Made by a program: the position numbers and the translations under genes. 64,000 bases of DNA. Source: Sphagnum compactum. Lineage: Eukaryota > Bryophyta > Sphagnopsida > Sphagnales. Under the pieces are notes generated by a model that made no database searches, had not been told where the DNA came from, and saw only the letters and a list, made by a program, of their open reading frames with translations. The stretch is from contig OZ234497.1 in the NCBI GenBank assembly GCA_965153455.1, forward strand, positions 4,092,001 to 4,156,000, given 5' to 3'. Shown piece after piece: positions 46,321-59,857 of the stretch (its first letter is position 1; the number at the start of each line of letters is the position of its first letter).

Positions 46321-49300
46321 CTAAGTAAAAGCTACCGCTTTCTGATTAGCCGAATGCATCAATTCAGGAAATAAGCTGCACGGTGTCAATTGTTTCCCTA
46401 ACTGTTGACTAAACTTGCAACGAATGTCATGGTGAGCTGGGCACACTAACAACAAGTGGTCTTCATCCTCAACAGCTCCTAGGGAACATAGACGACAAAT
46501 CCTATCTCTCCTCGGGACACTCTCAGGCTTTGCATGCCTGCCACACTCTACCTCCAAACGATGGTTTGAACATCTGAACCTTGACAAAGATTGCCTGAGC
46601 TAAACATTTGTGATCACTTGCAAATACCTCTGATGTGCATATGAGTATCCAGATTATGTTGTACAGCTTGTGTTCATCAGCTGGTATGTACGTAATCTGC
46701 TACTTTTGGTTCTAGCCTGTTCACCATAAGTAGATTCTAGGTAAGAAGCCTGTGCACTTGCCATAGCACACTTGATATTAGCATAGAGAACCTCAACACC
46801 TTGGTCTTTAAGCCACAACTGCACGTTCCGGAGCTAACATTGTTGGTTATCATTGAGCATGCTGAGCATCTGGATCTGGGTCTGGTAGGCACAGTACAAC
46901 AGACGATCTGTTGTGGATTTCCGTAGCCTATCATAATACTTGAGAGTTTGTTGCCACCAGAAATATTCTAATGGATACCTTCCAAACTCCCCCAACACAA
47001 CAAAAGTGCTTGTTGTTTTATTAACCCCTAATATTCCTCTCAGGAACATTCTATGTACTTGTTCTGCTTGTTGCAACCCTTTCGCCCCTGTACAACCTGT
47101 CCACACCTCGCATGCATAGCTCAGTACTGGGCATACCAGTGAGTCGAACAACTGACACATTACTTCCGGATCTGTTATGCTCAGATCATTGCATCTGCGG
47201 CGTAATGTAAACAGTGCCTTCTTCCCAGCAACAGTCAATTTGGCTATGGCTACTGCCATGCCTTTTGTACTATGTAACTCTAAGCCCAAGTATCTGAATG
47301 ATTGAACCCGCTCAATGGTTGTCCCTTTGTATGTGAACTCTGGCGCTACACTGCGGTGTTTCTGAAACACCACCACCTTGGTCTTGCTCACATTGATGAC
47401 CAATTGTCGGTCAACTCAAAACTCAGACAAAACATTTATTTATTTCTGCAACCCTTGTGGGGTTTCTAACATCAATGCCAGATCATCGGCATACAGCAGT
47501 AATTTGACTATTATGTCTGCCAGCTGTGGCGGGTTGTCGCCCTCAAGTGCATCTAGATGTTTCTCAAGTCCATCAAGGTAGAGTCCAAAAAGCAGTGGAC
47601 TCAGTGGACAGCCTTGTTTGACCCCAATGCCACATGGGAACCGGGCTGATAGCCCTTCTGTTGGATGCATAACTCTGACGCTATCTTGGCTATACATGCT
47701 CTGTAGACACTGCATGAAGCGACCCACAATTCCCATCTCATCTAGCACTTGCCATAGCAGATCACGGGGCACTGTATCAAAAGCTTTACGGAAGTCCACA
47801 AAACAGCAGTACATTTTTTTGCGTTTGTGAATGCTCTGTTCAATGAGCGTTCGCAAAATGTACAGGTTATCCGTGGTGCGAAAATCTTTCCTAAAACCAG
47901 CCTGTCCCCTGGCACGTAGGCCCCTCTTTTCTGCCCAGCTGCTCAACCGTGCCTCAAGAATCATGGCAAACACCTTAGCTAATACAGGACCCACTGTGAT
48001 TCCCCTGTAGTTTTCAAATTGCAAGGCATCACCACCCTTGTGCAATGCATGAATGACTCCAATAGACAAGCTTGTTGAATAACCTTGTTGCAACAACTTG
48101 TTGAATACAATCTGTAGTGGTACATGCAACATATCGCCAGCATCAAGCAGAAACTCTGCTTTGATGCCATCTAAGCCAGCAAACTTGTTACGTTTGAGTC
48201 TCCTCATCACTTGCGCAATTTCATCTAAGGTTATGTCACAGTTTAATGTGCTGCAAGCATCACTTCCAAAAGGGTGTGACAAGTTCAAGACCACCTGATC
48301 TGTAGAGCTACCCTGTGCCCCAGCTGTATTACTAGGGCATTGTCCTTCCAATAGCTTCTGGAAGCCAGCAACCAAATCTGTTTTGCTGATAGCAACAGAT
48401 CGCTCCTTGGTCTTGGAGTATTGCCTCCAGAAGCTGGCTAGATCTGTCTTTGCTAGTGCACACAACTGTCGCCCTTGCAGCTTCTTGTACTTGCGTTTCT
48501 TACGACGCAGTAGCTGTTTAAGTTGCTTCTTCCATTCGCGTGCTAGATGGCTGTTAGGATGAAGCTTTGCATATGCAGATACTTCCCTGTGCTTGCTAGA
48601 CATTCAGTATCAAACCATGGTTGATGACGATGTTGTGTTGTACTGGTGCGTGTCGCAGGGCAGCCATGCACAGCCGCAGCGGCGTTACAAATGCAATCAT
48701 GTAACAACTGCACGGCCATGTCAACATTGTTTGTGTCACTCATCTATGTTGTGCACTGGGCAATCTGTTGCTGCAGGTGTTGACAATACTGTGTGCACTT
48801 GCTAGCATCATATTTGAAACGACAGATGTCTGCACGAGAGTCTGAAATTTTTGGTGACACATGTTGCCAAGGTAACTGCAAGTTGAGTGAAAGTGGCCTG
48901 TGGTCGGAATCACCCCCTTTTCCACAAAATAGAGGGCATTTATGTACCACAAGTGATGCGGCACAATCAAACAGAGCAGGTGATGCGACCATATAATCCA
49001 CAAGGCTGGAGCCGCCATTGGCAAGGCAATTGCATTCCCCTGATTCATCGCTTGTGATCCTGCCATTGAGAATAAACAATCCCGAGGAGCTACAAAGGTC
49101 TAAGAACTCATTGTGCCAATCTTTCAACCCCCCCTTGTCCGAGTTGTGTCGCTTAGGCAAAACCTTCGGGAAGTCATTCCCCAATGGCAATGTGTTAGGC
49201 ATGTGCTCTGCAAAGTAACGACAATCAACATAGTCGTCAACTGCACTGGTCCTTGCATTGAAATCACTAGTGAGTAAAATATTGCCCCCAAGGTCCTGAA

Positions 49301-49745
49301 TCATGCCGACCTCTGCAGCAATGTTATCAAACAAGCCTTCATTAGCATATGGGGACCCTTTGGGTGGAGCATACACTACAGCCAAAAACAATAGTGCAGC
49401 CCCCGAGCGTTGGAACTGTAGCCACAATCTGGTGCCATCTGTGCTCTGTTTCCATAGGGATACACAGTCTAACCAGGAGTCATTTACAAATACTGCAACA
49501 CCACCACTATGCTTCACTGCTGCTCTGACTGACCTCATGTCAAATACAGGGCGTGGATTGTGTAAACATTGAAAACCAGGCATATGCAGTGGTGTTTCAT
49601 CAGGGAACAAGTGTGCTTCAGTCAGTGCAATAACATCTGATTCATCAAACAATCTCTGTATATGTGAACTGGTACTTAGCTTTGTGTTTGTCCCCTAATG
49701 GATGTTCCACAGGGAGACTTGTAATGCTCTCTGGTCCCAGCACCC
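46321..49745 (-). pseudogene. LINE ORF2: endonuclease, reverse transcriptase, zinc knuckle
   Basis: Endonuclease: LTEAHL (catalytic Glu), SDFNART (family GDFN; Gly is Ser) and SDHRPL. Reverse transcriptase: FVDFRKAFDTV (motif A), GVKQGCPLSPLLF (motif B) and LLYADDLAL (motif C). Then FRYLGLEL and a C-terminal RFRCSNHRLEVECGRH...CRLC...EDEDHLLLVCP knuckle. Breaks: TAG near 49699 and at 48744-48746, a frameshift near 48597, TAA at 47440-47442, TGA near 47425, TAG at 46834-46836 and two further stops before 46587. All segments except the frameshifted endonuclease-RT junction stay in one frame, so decay is mostly by point mutation. Confidence 0.9.
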
Positions 49746-50648
49746 CTAGTGCTGAGCTGTGACTTTGGTGTCATTGATGTAAAGGTCTGCGCCACGCCAG
49801 TAAGCTTTCGTCTTGTCCGCTTTGGCCTTCTCAAATAGATGCCATGATGCCCTCTTTTGTTCTTGTTGCTGTTTGGTCAAATCCTCCTCCAAGCCCCAGT
49901 GGGTACCTTTCAGAATTACACAGTTCTGAAAGACAACTTTTCTATCCTCAGTTGTAGCAAAAGTAACAAGTACAGCTCGTTTGTGCGCAATCCCAGGTTT
50001 GGTCTCAACACTCCTGCTGATGGGCTGGCGCACTGCTGCCACAGCCTTGATGGTTAGCTTCATCTGTCCTTGTAGAACCTGACTATTGACTTTATCTAGC
50101 AGTTGTTGTGCTGTCTCACCTTCTGTTTCGTCAAATCGTATGATACGTGTGTTGCAGGAGCATGTGGCGCGTTCCCTAGCCTCACCTTGGCTAACAAAGT
50201 TATCCATCTGTTTACCCATTTTCTTCACAACGTCCACCCACTTTCCCCCTGACTCCTCCACCACCTCCTTAACAAATTGTTTTGTAACCTCATTGTCATG
50301 ATTGGCAGTAGGGGCTGACTATTGGGCTGCTGTGATACGTTCCAGAAATTTGTTGGTGACCTGCTCAAAGATCTGTTGCGACTGTGCAATTTGTGCTTCG
50401 ATCTTCTTTTGAGCACGTTCAAGGAGCGTGTTGAGCTTGTCTTCGTTGTCATTTTGTGCCTTCTGGTTTTTCTCAGACTTCAAGGTAGGTGTTTCGAAAA
50501 AATGGTCAACAATTGCCAGATGTTGTTCTACTTTTGTCTTTCTTGGCAAGCTGTAAAGCACACAAACGGCCTGGGCTTGCTTGCTGTCGAAGCTCAAAAC
50601 ACACCTCAGACTACGAGGGTGAAACTGTGAGGGGTCGTACTCGGTCAT
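49746..50648 (-). pseudogene. LINE ORF1: coiled-coil RNA-binding protein
   Basis: One frame of 301 codons is interrupted by a single TAG at 50319-50321. The N-terminal half is rich in Glu/Lys/Gln heptads (about residues 55-105), a likely coiled coil. The C-terminal half has RAVLVTFATTEDRKVVF, LKGTHWGLEEDLT, RASWHLFEKAKAD and WRGADLYIND. These resemble the RRM and C-terminal domain of L1 ORF1p (transposase-22 type), which binds RNA and acts as a chaperone. Most flowering-plant L1s have a CCHC or DUF4283-type ORF1 instead. No CCHC knuckle is seen here. Confidence 0.75.
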
Positions 50649-50660
50649 CGTACTCCAAAC

Positions 50661-53600
50661 CCCTAAAAATAATTTTAAAATTTTTTTAAGAAAAAAACCT
50701 TAAACTTGGCACGCCGCTGCTAAGGTCGGGCTCGCCATCGCTACTGTCCTCGCTGCAACAACCTGATTCCAGGCTCTTGTCTGCCAACAAGCGCTGCTAC
50801 AGTATAGTTGCGCTGTAGCCGCTCCTCCTCCTCCTCTTCCTCCTCTGCTCAAATCTTCGACCTGTACCTCTATGTTCTCTCTGTTCCTGATTCGCAGTGT
50901 CAGGAAAACTACTCAGAACTCCCAATACTTCGAAGATCCTAGTACAACCTCAGTTCTACATGCTCGCTCATAGAACTACGATCAAGTTGCCACACTCAGC
51001 ACCAAGCATTCCATTTTGTGAAATCGCCCTCCGAGTGGCTGTCGTCTCTATATTGTCGATCTACCCTTGGTTCCGGTTTCATATCGTAGAACTACCCTTT
51101 GGTTCCGGTAGAACTGCTTTCTCTCTCTCTCTTTTGCCAAAGAAAACTCAGGATTTGTGGTAAAAGCTAAGGGGTAGGGTAAAACCCCAGGATGGGTGTT
51201 TTACATAAAAAGGGACCCCAATGTAGGAGCCAATGGAGACCCAAATTTCAATACAGCTCCCATCAGTGATAGCATAAAAATTAGGGGTCAGTTTTTTTTG
51301 CCCCCGATACCCGGCTGGTACCTGCTCGGTACCAGTTGAAAAAATCACAATTTGATCTTTGGACTTTATGAAAATGGAAAGCACTTCCCGTTTTCATAAA
51401 AGCCCAATGGCCATAATATATTTTGTAGAAGTAGCTCCAGATACATTAGAAAATATGCGGCCAGGTTTTTACAAGATTGGCAATGTAGTAGTAGTTCATA
51501 CTTCGGGGTTTACAAGTTGGCTGGTTTTATTTGGTGCTGGCATTTTGCTAAACGGAGTCAGGATTTGCATTGAAGAGGGTCAAATTAAGCCCAAGAGGCA
51601 TTAGATTTTTAGTCAGAGACCCTTTGATTTAGTCTAAGTATGTGGATATTTGCAGTTAATTAGAAGCAATTTAAATCGATTTTGGGGTTTTTTTGTTTTT
51701 ACCATGGTACCAGTGTGGGTGCTCCTTCACCCAAGGCAGGATTGATGATAGCAAGAACTAAGGATTTTAGTTCTTCTCTGAGGCTTGCAGTTGGTCACTT
51801 TGAGTTTGATGTTATTTTAAATTATTACATGCACTCTTTTTATATATTTAGTAGATGTGGATTGAATTTGTTGAACTATTCTATTCCACACTTATTGTAA
51901 CAACATATTTGTATTATAATATGCACACATTCACAATTATGCTTTGATTTTAAACACACCTACCATCAAAACACCATATTCATGGTTATTTCATATAACT
52001 AGAAATATGTACTTCAAAATACAATGTAAAAAATCCAAAAACAGAATTACAATTCATTTTCTTATGTTTTTAATACAAAAAATTCACACAAAATATGAAT
52101 ATGAAAATCACTACAGAAGCCTCTACTTCTCTTTTTTATTGAAAATTTCAATAAACATACAACAAAAAATTCCATGTTTTGTTGAAATGAAATCAAACAA
52201 CAAAATTAAATTTATGGTATATCAAAAACAAAATCTATAGTTTCTGCTAAACAGATTCTACATCTATTTCATTACTCCAAAATTGTGTGTCTAAAAATGA
52301 AAATCTTTTTCCTAGAACTCACAGTTTTAGGCAATCCCCAAGCCACCATCAACATGATTCAAAATTAAACAAGAATTCAAAACTTAAACCTTTAATGTCC
52401 AATGATCAATCCTTATCCTTAATGCCTTGTTCATTGTATTTAGCTTAGCCCCTTAACAATATTATTTTTCCTTAGGTTATTATTCTTTTCAAGGTTATTT
52501 TAAATATTATTCCTTAGGATAAAACAACCTATAATAACATAAAGTAAAATAATGTTGAATAGCCTAAAGTATAACTTGAAATAACCTAAGGTATAGGTTA
52601 AGGTTAATAAAACAGTTTACTTTAAAATAACTTGAAGTAGAAAACCTATGATAGGCTAGGATACTCTAAGGTACAATACCTATACTAATTTAGTATATAA
52701 TTTAGGATATAATACTTTATAATAGTTCATAATAACTTGGGGTATAACTTATATAGAATAACTTAAGATAACCTAAAATAACATAGGATATAACTTTGAG
52801 TAGCCTAGGGTATTTTAAACAACAAAAAAAAAACTTATTTACCATAATAAATCATAATAGTGATTTATATCAACTAATAATGAAATATGATGTTTACATA
52901 GTGACCTTATAGTGAAATAATTTTAACTAAGGTGAAATCATTAAAGTGTAGTGTAATTATTTCACTTTTAAAGTCCCATGGTGATTTAGGCCAGTGAAAT
53001 GCACTTCATTTTACACTAGTATCATGGAATTCAACAATTTAACCACTTGTATGCTTATAAATGGGCTCCAATTTGTTTCAAAATTTTAAAACAAAACCCC
53101 AAGAACTAATAAATGTGTCTTTTTGAAATACCTTAAATGTTTTGTGATTGTCTACACTCAATTAGATTCCAATACAATGTGCTTATATATATATATATAT
53201 ACTTATGCCATGGTTATGCATCATGACCAATGTCTTTTGGTATCAACTTTTGAACATATTAATGATTGGTGAATTTGTCATGATCTTGATATTGGGCATT
53301 TAAAAAAAAATCATACAAGTTTTGTGTTGGTCTTGTGTCCTTTTGAAAGTTGATTATGCCTTTTTGGAAGGGGTGAAGCACAATAGTTAATTTGATTGAG
53401 AAGTGTTGACAATACTCCCAAGTTAAGCACAATGGTAAAAGACTCAATAAGATTCCCCTTGCTTCAAACTTAATAAGAAATAAGGTTTTAGGATTAGGGT
53501 TAGACCACATTTAGATGTTTTCAAGGGGTTGCTTGTTGGCAAGGGCTTCTCATTATAGTCTTATTTCATTTGCATTTGATTACATTCAAGGCATCAATAC

Positions 53601-53999
53601 TCTCCTACATCATGCCATTGTCATTTCTCTTTGGATTTTCACAACCTTGAAAGATTGGTTGTCATTGAACATCAAAGCTTTCAGTTTAACTCATTACGCC
53701 TCTCATATGCTTAACAATTCTAGGTAGCTATTTTTTATCATTAGATTGTTGCAATTGTGTTGGAAGTTGGATTGCAAAATCTGGAAATTCATGAGGGTGT
53801 GTTGTATGCATGAAAAGGATCATTGCAATGGTCAGCCTTGTCTAATGCATTTTAATTCAATGATGCAGGTGCAAATAACATGATGAATCACAATACAAAG
53901 GTTAAATCTATAATTATAATATAAATATAATGTTGTTGTCCATGGAGATTTCATGGAGATTGTGGAGTAGCCCTTATTGCATTATCCTCACCACAACTA
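50661..53999. other. intergenic, with repeat fragments
   Basis: No gene supported. 50822-50850 has a CTC-rich trinucleotide run. 51120-51820 carries scattered phrases of the array at 45.6-46.2 kb. A short hairpin TTTATGAAAA...TTTTCATAAA lies near 51365-51400. A (TA)n run sits near 53190. The open frame 53515-53727 is not recognised but precedes the hAT transposase remnant. Confidence 0.4.
52480..52830. repeat. degenerate short tandem repeat (TAACCTAAGGTATA-like)
   Basis: Variants of AATAACCTAAGGTATAACTT recur irregularly every 13-30 bp across 350 bp. Confidence 0.65.
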
Positions 54000-55610
54000 A
54001 AAAAACTATTCATGGAGCAAAGTTCCTTGTTGTTAATTGTGATGAAGTGATAACAAATGACAATTAACCTTATGTTAGCATTCATGTTTATTTTATGGAT
54101 GGCTTCAAACATATCCCAATTTTGTTGAATTTGGAAAGACTAATCAATGGTGGCACATTTGACAATTTGATCAACGTGATTTTCAATTCCTTGTTAATCT
54201 ATGGGGCTCATTGTGTAAGAGATTAGTAGGAAATTGATCTATTTTGGTTCAAATGGTGTTGGTGCTTTCACATGTGTCTATAGTAGTGTGACCACATAAA
54301 TTTGAAAAAAAAAATCCTTTCATGCTTATTGTCCATTATGTCACACATCAAACCAACCTTATTGTGCTAATGTTTTCCAAGTAGCTTCTAGTGCAAAAAA
54401 TTGAAAGGTTCTTGCATTCCACATACATGTATTTCTCCTCTTCACCCAAGAAGCATTTTGAACAGTGTACGCTTGCCGAGTTGTTAGAAACAAAGGGGAA
54501 CAAGTTGTGATGTAATGTAAAGACTATGTGGATCTCTATGTTGTCTCCTACCGAAAGGATTTTTTGAGGAGTACAAGCACATAGTTGTGAAAATGAATGA
54601 TGATTTCCATGCCATCTTAACAACAAAACTAACTCTTGAATTATTATGTGATGTTGAGGTTGCATGGGCTTCATTTGCACTATGCTTATGTTGGAAGTAG
54701 TCCATGAACTCATCAAGTTTGTTCAAAGATGGGACACTTTTGTTTGTGACTTTGTGAAAACTATGAAGATGTGTGGTGTAGATTTGTACTCACTTTGTTA
54801 TGATCCAAAAAGTAGGTATGCGATATATTTCAAGAGTTTTCTTGATGTTATGGATTGCAAAACTAATGGGTTGTTGATAGCTTGGTGGACTAATCCAACC
54901 AACAATATTTAATGGGCCTATTTTTTACTTTTAGGGTCATTAATACTTGACCCATTACAAGTGCCCCAATCATAAGGGTCTTTGTCATGTGCATAAATGA
55001 TGATCAATGGTATGATACTACTATTAAAGTGAAATTGTAATGTTTTTTTGGAGTTCTATTAGTTTGATTGAGGAATTTACATGGAGGTTTCCTAGCCATG
55101 AGCTAATAAATGCTACTAACATTTATCTTCAATATTGGTGAATTCTGATGTTGAGACCACATTCTTTGCCCTTTTAGCCATGTTGAAAGCATAATATTAT
55201 TCTGACAAAAAGTTTGGTGATAAGGACTTGAAGGTACTTGCCCTATTGAATGAATATAAGATTGACATGGGAGATTCCTTTGTCAAGTTCACTATGCAGG
55301 CAAATAATAAATAGGCTTTGGCACCTCTTTTGACATGTAATCATGTGATTCAAATGTAGTCCCATTTGTCCTTTAATGTTATTTTCAAAGAATGTTTGTT
55401 GAAATTTTCAAGTTGGCAGAAATCTTTATTGGTTTTGTTTTGGGTAGTGTGGAAAACAAATTATGTTTTCAATTATGTTCAAAAATAGATTAACAGTTCA
55501 TGTTGATTTGGTTGTCATGATGTTTACTCACAATCACTACTCCATCGATATTTTTCCATTTGCAGATGTAATTAAAAATTAGTAGGATAGAAAACAAAGG
55601 CATGAAGTTT
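54000..55610 (+). pseudogene. decayed hAT-family transposase (DUF4371/ZNF862-like)
   Basis: Fragments in shifting plus frames follow the order of this transposase family. They are KFLVVNCDEVITNDN (near 54020), IPILLNLERLINGGTFDNL (near 54115), SSPKKHFEQCTLAELLETKG and WISMLSPTER (54440-54560), TLELLCDVEVAWA (near 54630), and VVHELIKFVQRWDTFVCDFV (54690-54750). The C-terminal dimerisation block comes last: VLGSVENK then LTVHVDLVVMMFTHNHYSID and IFPFADVIKN, ending at two stops near 55590. Multiple stops and frameshifts show it is dead. No terminal inverted repeats were located. It could be a distant autonomous relative of the hAT-type MITEs, but the sequence does not link them. Confidence 0.75.
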
Positions 55611-56820
55611 AAGCTTAAATTATTTTGTAGATTTAGCATTGCACCTTAGCTTTAAATGTTGTTGCACATCATTTTGAACTCAAGTTGAAGCTTATATGCA
55701 GGCAAGTAGATAAACAATGCATTTAGGTGTTTTGTGATTGTTATAATACACATGAAAGTTGCATTTTTCTAAGCTCCTTGATGTGTGTTTTGTGTGATTT
55801 GCATTATGGATTTATCCAAAATATTTGTAAGTTCATTAAGTACTTTTATTTATTTACTTTATTGCATTGTAATTTGTGTAAGTTTGTATTTATTTCAATT
55901 GTATATTTTCTTGTTACATTGTGTGTTTTTAATATGCACATTGTTGGATTCTTATTGTTTTCTTAAACTAATATGGGGATTTATGTAAAGTTCTAATCTT
56001 TGTTGTTTGTGTAGACTTAACCAAGGCTGCAATGGGTAGAATTCAAAAAGGACTAGGGTTTGATCCCTTAAACCTTGTATTTCATTGCACATAATTTATC
56101 TATTTTCACAACATTTGTGATTATAAGTTTTTGTGTTGTTGTTTATTACATATATCTTAAATTGCAAGTTTTTATCATTGCCATAATTTGCAAAAAAATG
56201 TTGACACGTTCATCAATGCATTTACACGAATGAAAAATGATTGCCAACTTTTTCACAAATGAAAACACCATGTAACAAATCTACTTTATTGGACTTTTTT
56301 TTTCCTTGGAATTTTGTTTTACTAATTGCTCCAAATAATGCAGGTACATAGGAAAAAATTGCATTAATTGCCATCACTGCCACCTATGGCCAACATGTAT
56401 GTATCGACAACTAAGAGACCCTGTGCAAATGGACACAAAACCTTGCTTGTCTAGCAAAATTGAACCAATCCTTAATGCAAATATAAATGATATCTTCTAC
56501 ACAATTGATTGGAATCCAACTCCTTACCAACAAGGTTATGAGAAAATCAAATGGTTGACAAAGGGATCAAACAATGATCCCTTGCCCATGTGGCTAGAAT
56601 AATGTTTGTATTATAAGTGTTTATCCCTAGCTGTGCATGTGTGATAAATACTTATGATATCAAATGACACTTACTTTCAATACAAAAAACACTCCAAGAA
56701 ATTTCCTAGTGTATTTGCAAAGCATTTTTCCTTAGTGATAATGATCTCTTCGTGACATTCCCCAAATTGCAAGGTTGGACTCTGTTATTATCTATGGCTT
56801 CATTGAAGGCCCACTGGGAT
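55611..56820. other. AT-rich intergenic DNA
   Basis: No gene supported. A phrase of 41 bp at 56056-56096 is found again, inverted, inside the palindrome cluster at 61921-61961. Confidence 0.4.
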
Positions 56821-58970
56821 AATGCCCTCACCCTTGGGCTTTATTTTCCACCAAATTTCTATTATTCCTTAGATAATGGCTATTGAATATGAGTCTAGTG
56901 TAAAATCTATTCAAAACCAAGTAGTAGCAATTTTGTTTGTGGCGAATTTTTGTCTTTTTGTGAAATTTAAAAAAAAAACATTCTGTCATAAATTCCCTAT
57001 TTTAAAAAATTTCCAAAAAACTAAAAAAATTACCAAATTTTTTCACAATTGCCTACAATATGAAAAATACTTAATATTTTATTCATTCATATTCTGAATA
57101 TTGTCAAATTCGGCTAAATAAAATCATGCACTATTGTCAATTGAACAACATCACAAAATTGAAAAGAAAAACAAAACAATAGTCAATAGACATTATTCAA
57201 TACAATACATCCATTACAATAGAAATTAAAGAAAAGAAAAGTTAAGAGATGGGTACAATATGAGAAGGAGCCCAATCTCCCTTGCTAACATTCATTCTTC
57301 ACCTCTTCAGTTTGATGATTTTGCTTTTGTCTAATTTTTTTTTTTTTTGTTGTTTATGGAAACTAAATTTGAAGTTACAACTTTTTCATCTTTAAAACTT
57401 CTTAGACTTGATCAACTTTTTTGTTTTTTACATTTAACATTGTTGTGTTTAACTTGTAAATTACAAACAATCATGGGGAAGATGAAGGTTTAGTTTGAAG
57501 TTGTGTTGATGAGTATTGTTGCAATTTTGTATGTTTTGATATCCTTAACCTCTCTTTCTAGTTATCATCTAAACAACAAGACACAATCTAGGAAAATTGA
57601 GCGAATAGGAGTATTAATAGATGAAGAGGATTCAACTTGATGCTTGGATTTTAGTTCTATAGAAATTTAGAATATCAATTACCCTCTAAGAACTCAACAT
57701 GGTGGTAAAACTTAATCAAACCATATCTATACCATTTTGATTTTGTGTACCAAGGGATAGTTAGTGGTATTGGTCCAAGTGTTGACACCTTGATTCTTTG
57801 TACTCATAAAACGAATGGGTTGAAATCTTATAGAGCACAAGGATAAATCTTCCCACTCATTCCACCAAAACTTATATAAATATTTTATATACAACACAAT
57901 TACAATGTGATTTTACAATGCAAATCACATTTGGAATTCACATGAAATTAGAATTCACCTAAAGAAAGTAATATAATGTAAGAATATCGATCAAATGTTC
58001 ATAGTAATAAGTTAATAACACCATCCCCAAGTCTAGGGAATGAATGAATGGGAATTATGTTGTTAATTTAGTCAAAAGGTTTTATATTACATATTAAGGG
58101 TGGAAAATTATGTGATGACTACATCAAAAACCACAAATTAATGCCCTCACCCTTGGGCTTTACTTTACACCAAATTTCTTTTATTTCTTAGACAATGGCT
58201 ATTGAATATGAAAGGTCTATTCAAAACCAAGTAGTAGCAATTTTGTTTGTGGCAAATTTTTAAATTTTTAAAAACTTGATCAACCTTTTTGTTTTTTACA
58301 TTTAACATTGTTGTGTTTAACTTGTAAATTACAAACAATCATGGGGAAGATGAAGGTTTAGTTTGAGGTTGTGTTGATGAGTATTGTTGCAATTTTGTAT
58401 GTTTTGATATCCTTAACCTCTCTTTCTAGTTATCATCTAAACAACAAGACACAATCTAAGAAAATTGAGCAAATATGAGTATTAATAGATGAAGAGGATT
58501 CAACTTGATGCTTGGATTTTAGTTCTATTGAAATTTAAAATATCAATTACCCTCTAAGAACTCAAGATGGTGGTAAAACTCAATCAAACCATATTTATAC
58601 CATTTTGATTTTGTGTACCAAAGGATAGTTAGTGGTATTGGTCCAAGTGTTGACACCTTGATTCTTTGTACTCATAAAGTGAATGGGTTCCACCAAAACT
58701 TATATAAACATTTTATATACAACACAATTACAACGTGATTTTACAATGCAAATCACATTTGGAATTCACATGAAATCAGAATTCACCTAAAGAAGGTAAT
58801 ATAATGTAAGAGTATCGATCAAATGTTCACACTAATAAGTTAATAACACCATCCCCAAGTCTAGGGAATGGATGAATGAAAATTATGTTGTTAATTTAGT
58901 CAAAAGGTTTTTATTACATATTTAAGGGTGGAAAATTATGTGATGACTACATCAAAAACCACAAATTACA
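56821..58970. repeat. 1.3-kb tandem duplication, second copy deleted internally
   Basis: Copy 1 (56821-58139) and copy 2 (58140 to about 58970) both begin AATGCCCTCACCCTTGGGCT and end ATCAAAAACCACAAATTA. They differ at only a few percent of positions. Copy 2 lacks about 450 bp corresponding to 56950-57405 and about 45 bp corresponding to 57812-57860. No gene is contained. Confidence 0.9.
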
Positions 58971-59854
58971 GACACACATGGTGATGTAAAAGAAGGCATG
59001 CATGGACACTTATCTTTTTTTTATTCAATTGTTTTTCCCCTTTAAAAGGTCAATTCATAGTGGGGTCTTTCAAACAATTGTCATTTACTAATTCTAAATG
59101 GGCATGGTCACATGTTACCTTATAATCAATAGAAACAAGCACAACATTTTAAATTAAACATGATCACATCAAACCTTCACACACTTTGCATAATCTGCAC
59201 CTAGGGAAGACACTTAATGTTAAAATTCCAATTTACATGCATCAGATAAGCATCTTATTAACGGGGGTTAATAGTCAAACATTTTTTTCCCCCCAACTTT
59301 ATCATTATCTAATTTTTTAATATGCACATACTTGAACTATTTTATATTTATTTATAATTTTCCTTACATTTGATTTCAGTACCCTATGTTCATTTAGTTT
59401 TTCTATTTTAGTAAGCCTGAAGTTAGAAATGCTAATGAATGTTGCCACATTAGAGCTAATGAATGTATAGCAACCACAACTAAGAGTATAAAATTTGGTG
59501 AACCATTGCTAATGGCAAAGAGTAGCCAAAAGATTGATATTATGTTGATATGCTAAGGAGCATTAATGCCATAAAAATGGAAGGATTGAAGCAAAAGGAT
59601 TGAAAAAATCTAATTGAAAACTTTGGTGATGTTATTTTCAAATTGGAAGAAGAAATCCATAATTTTGCAAGTTTGACCTAAGAAGCATTGTCACAAACAT
59701 GGCAAGGGGGACCATAAAAGAGAAGATGATGAACAAGAACACAAACTTGACAAAGAAGAATGGAAAGAAAAAGATGACAAATGAGTCATAAAGTCACTCA
59801 CTCGGGTTGAGTTTGATAAGGGTGCATCTCTACTTATGTTCCAATTCATCTCAA
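58971..59854. other. AT-rich intergenic DNA
   Basis: No gene or strong repeat recognised. Confidence 0.4.
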
Positions 59855-59857
59855 GAT

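Larger units (their letters stand above)
46240..50660 (-). mobile_element. L1-like non-LTR retrotransposon (LINE), nearly full length, dead
   Basis: The element runs leftward: ORF1 (50648-49746), then ORF2 with AP endonuclease, reverse transcriptase and C-terminal zinc knuckle (about 49745-46321), then a short 3' UTR ending in an A-rich tail near 46230. The 5' UTR may extend to about 50900; that edge is unclear. Coding capacity is broken by many stops and at least one frameshift. No target-site duplication was identified. Confidence 0.9.
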
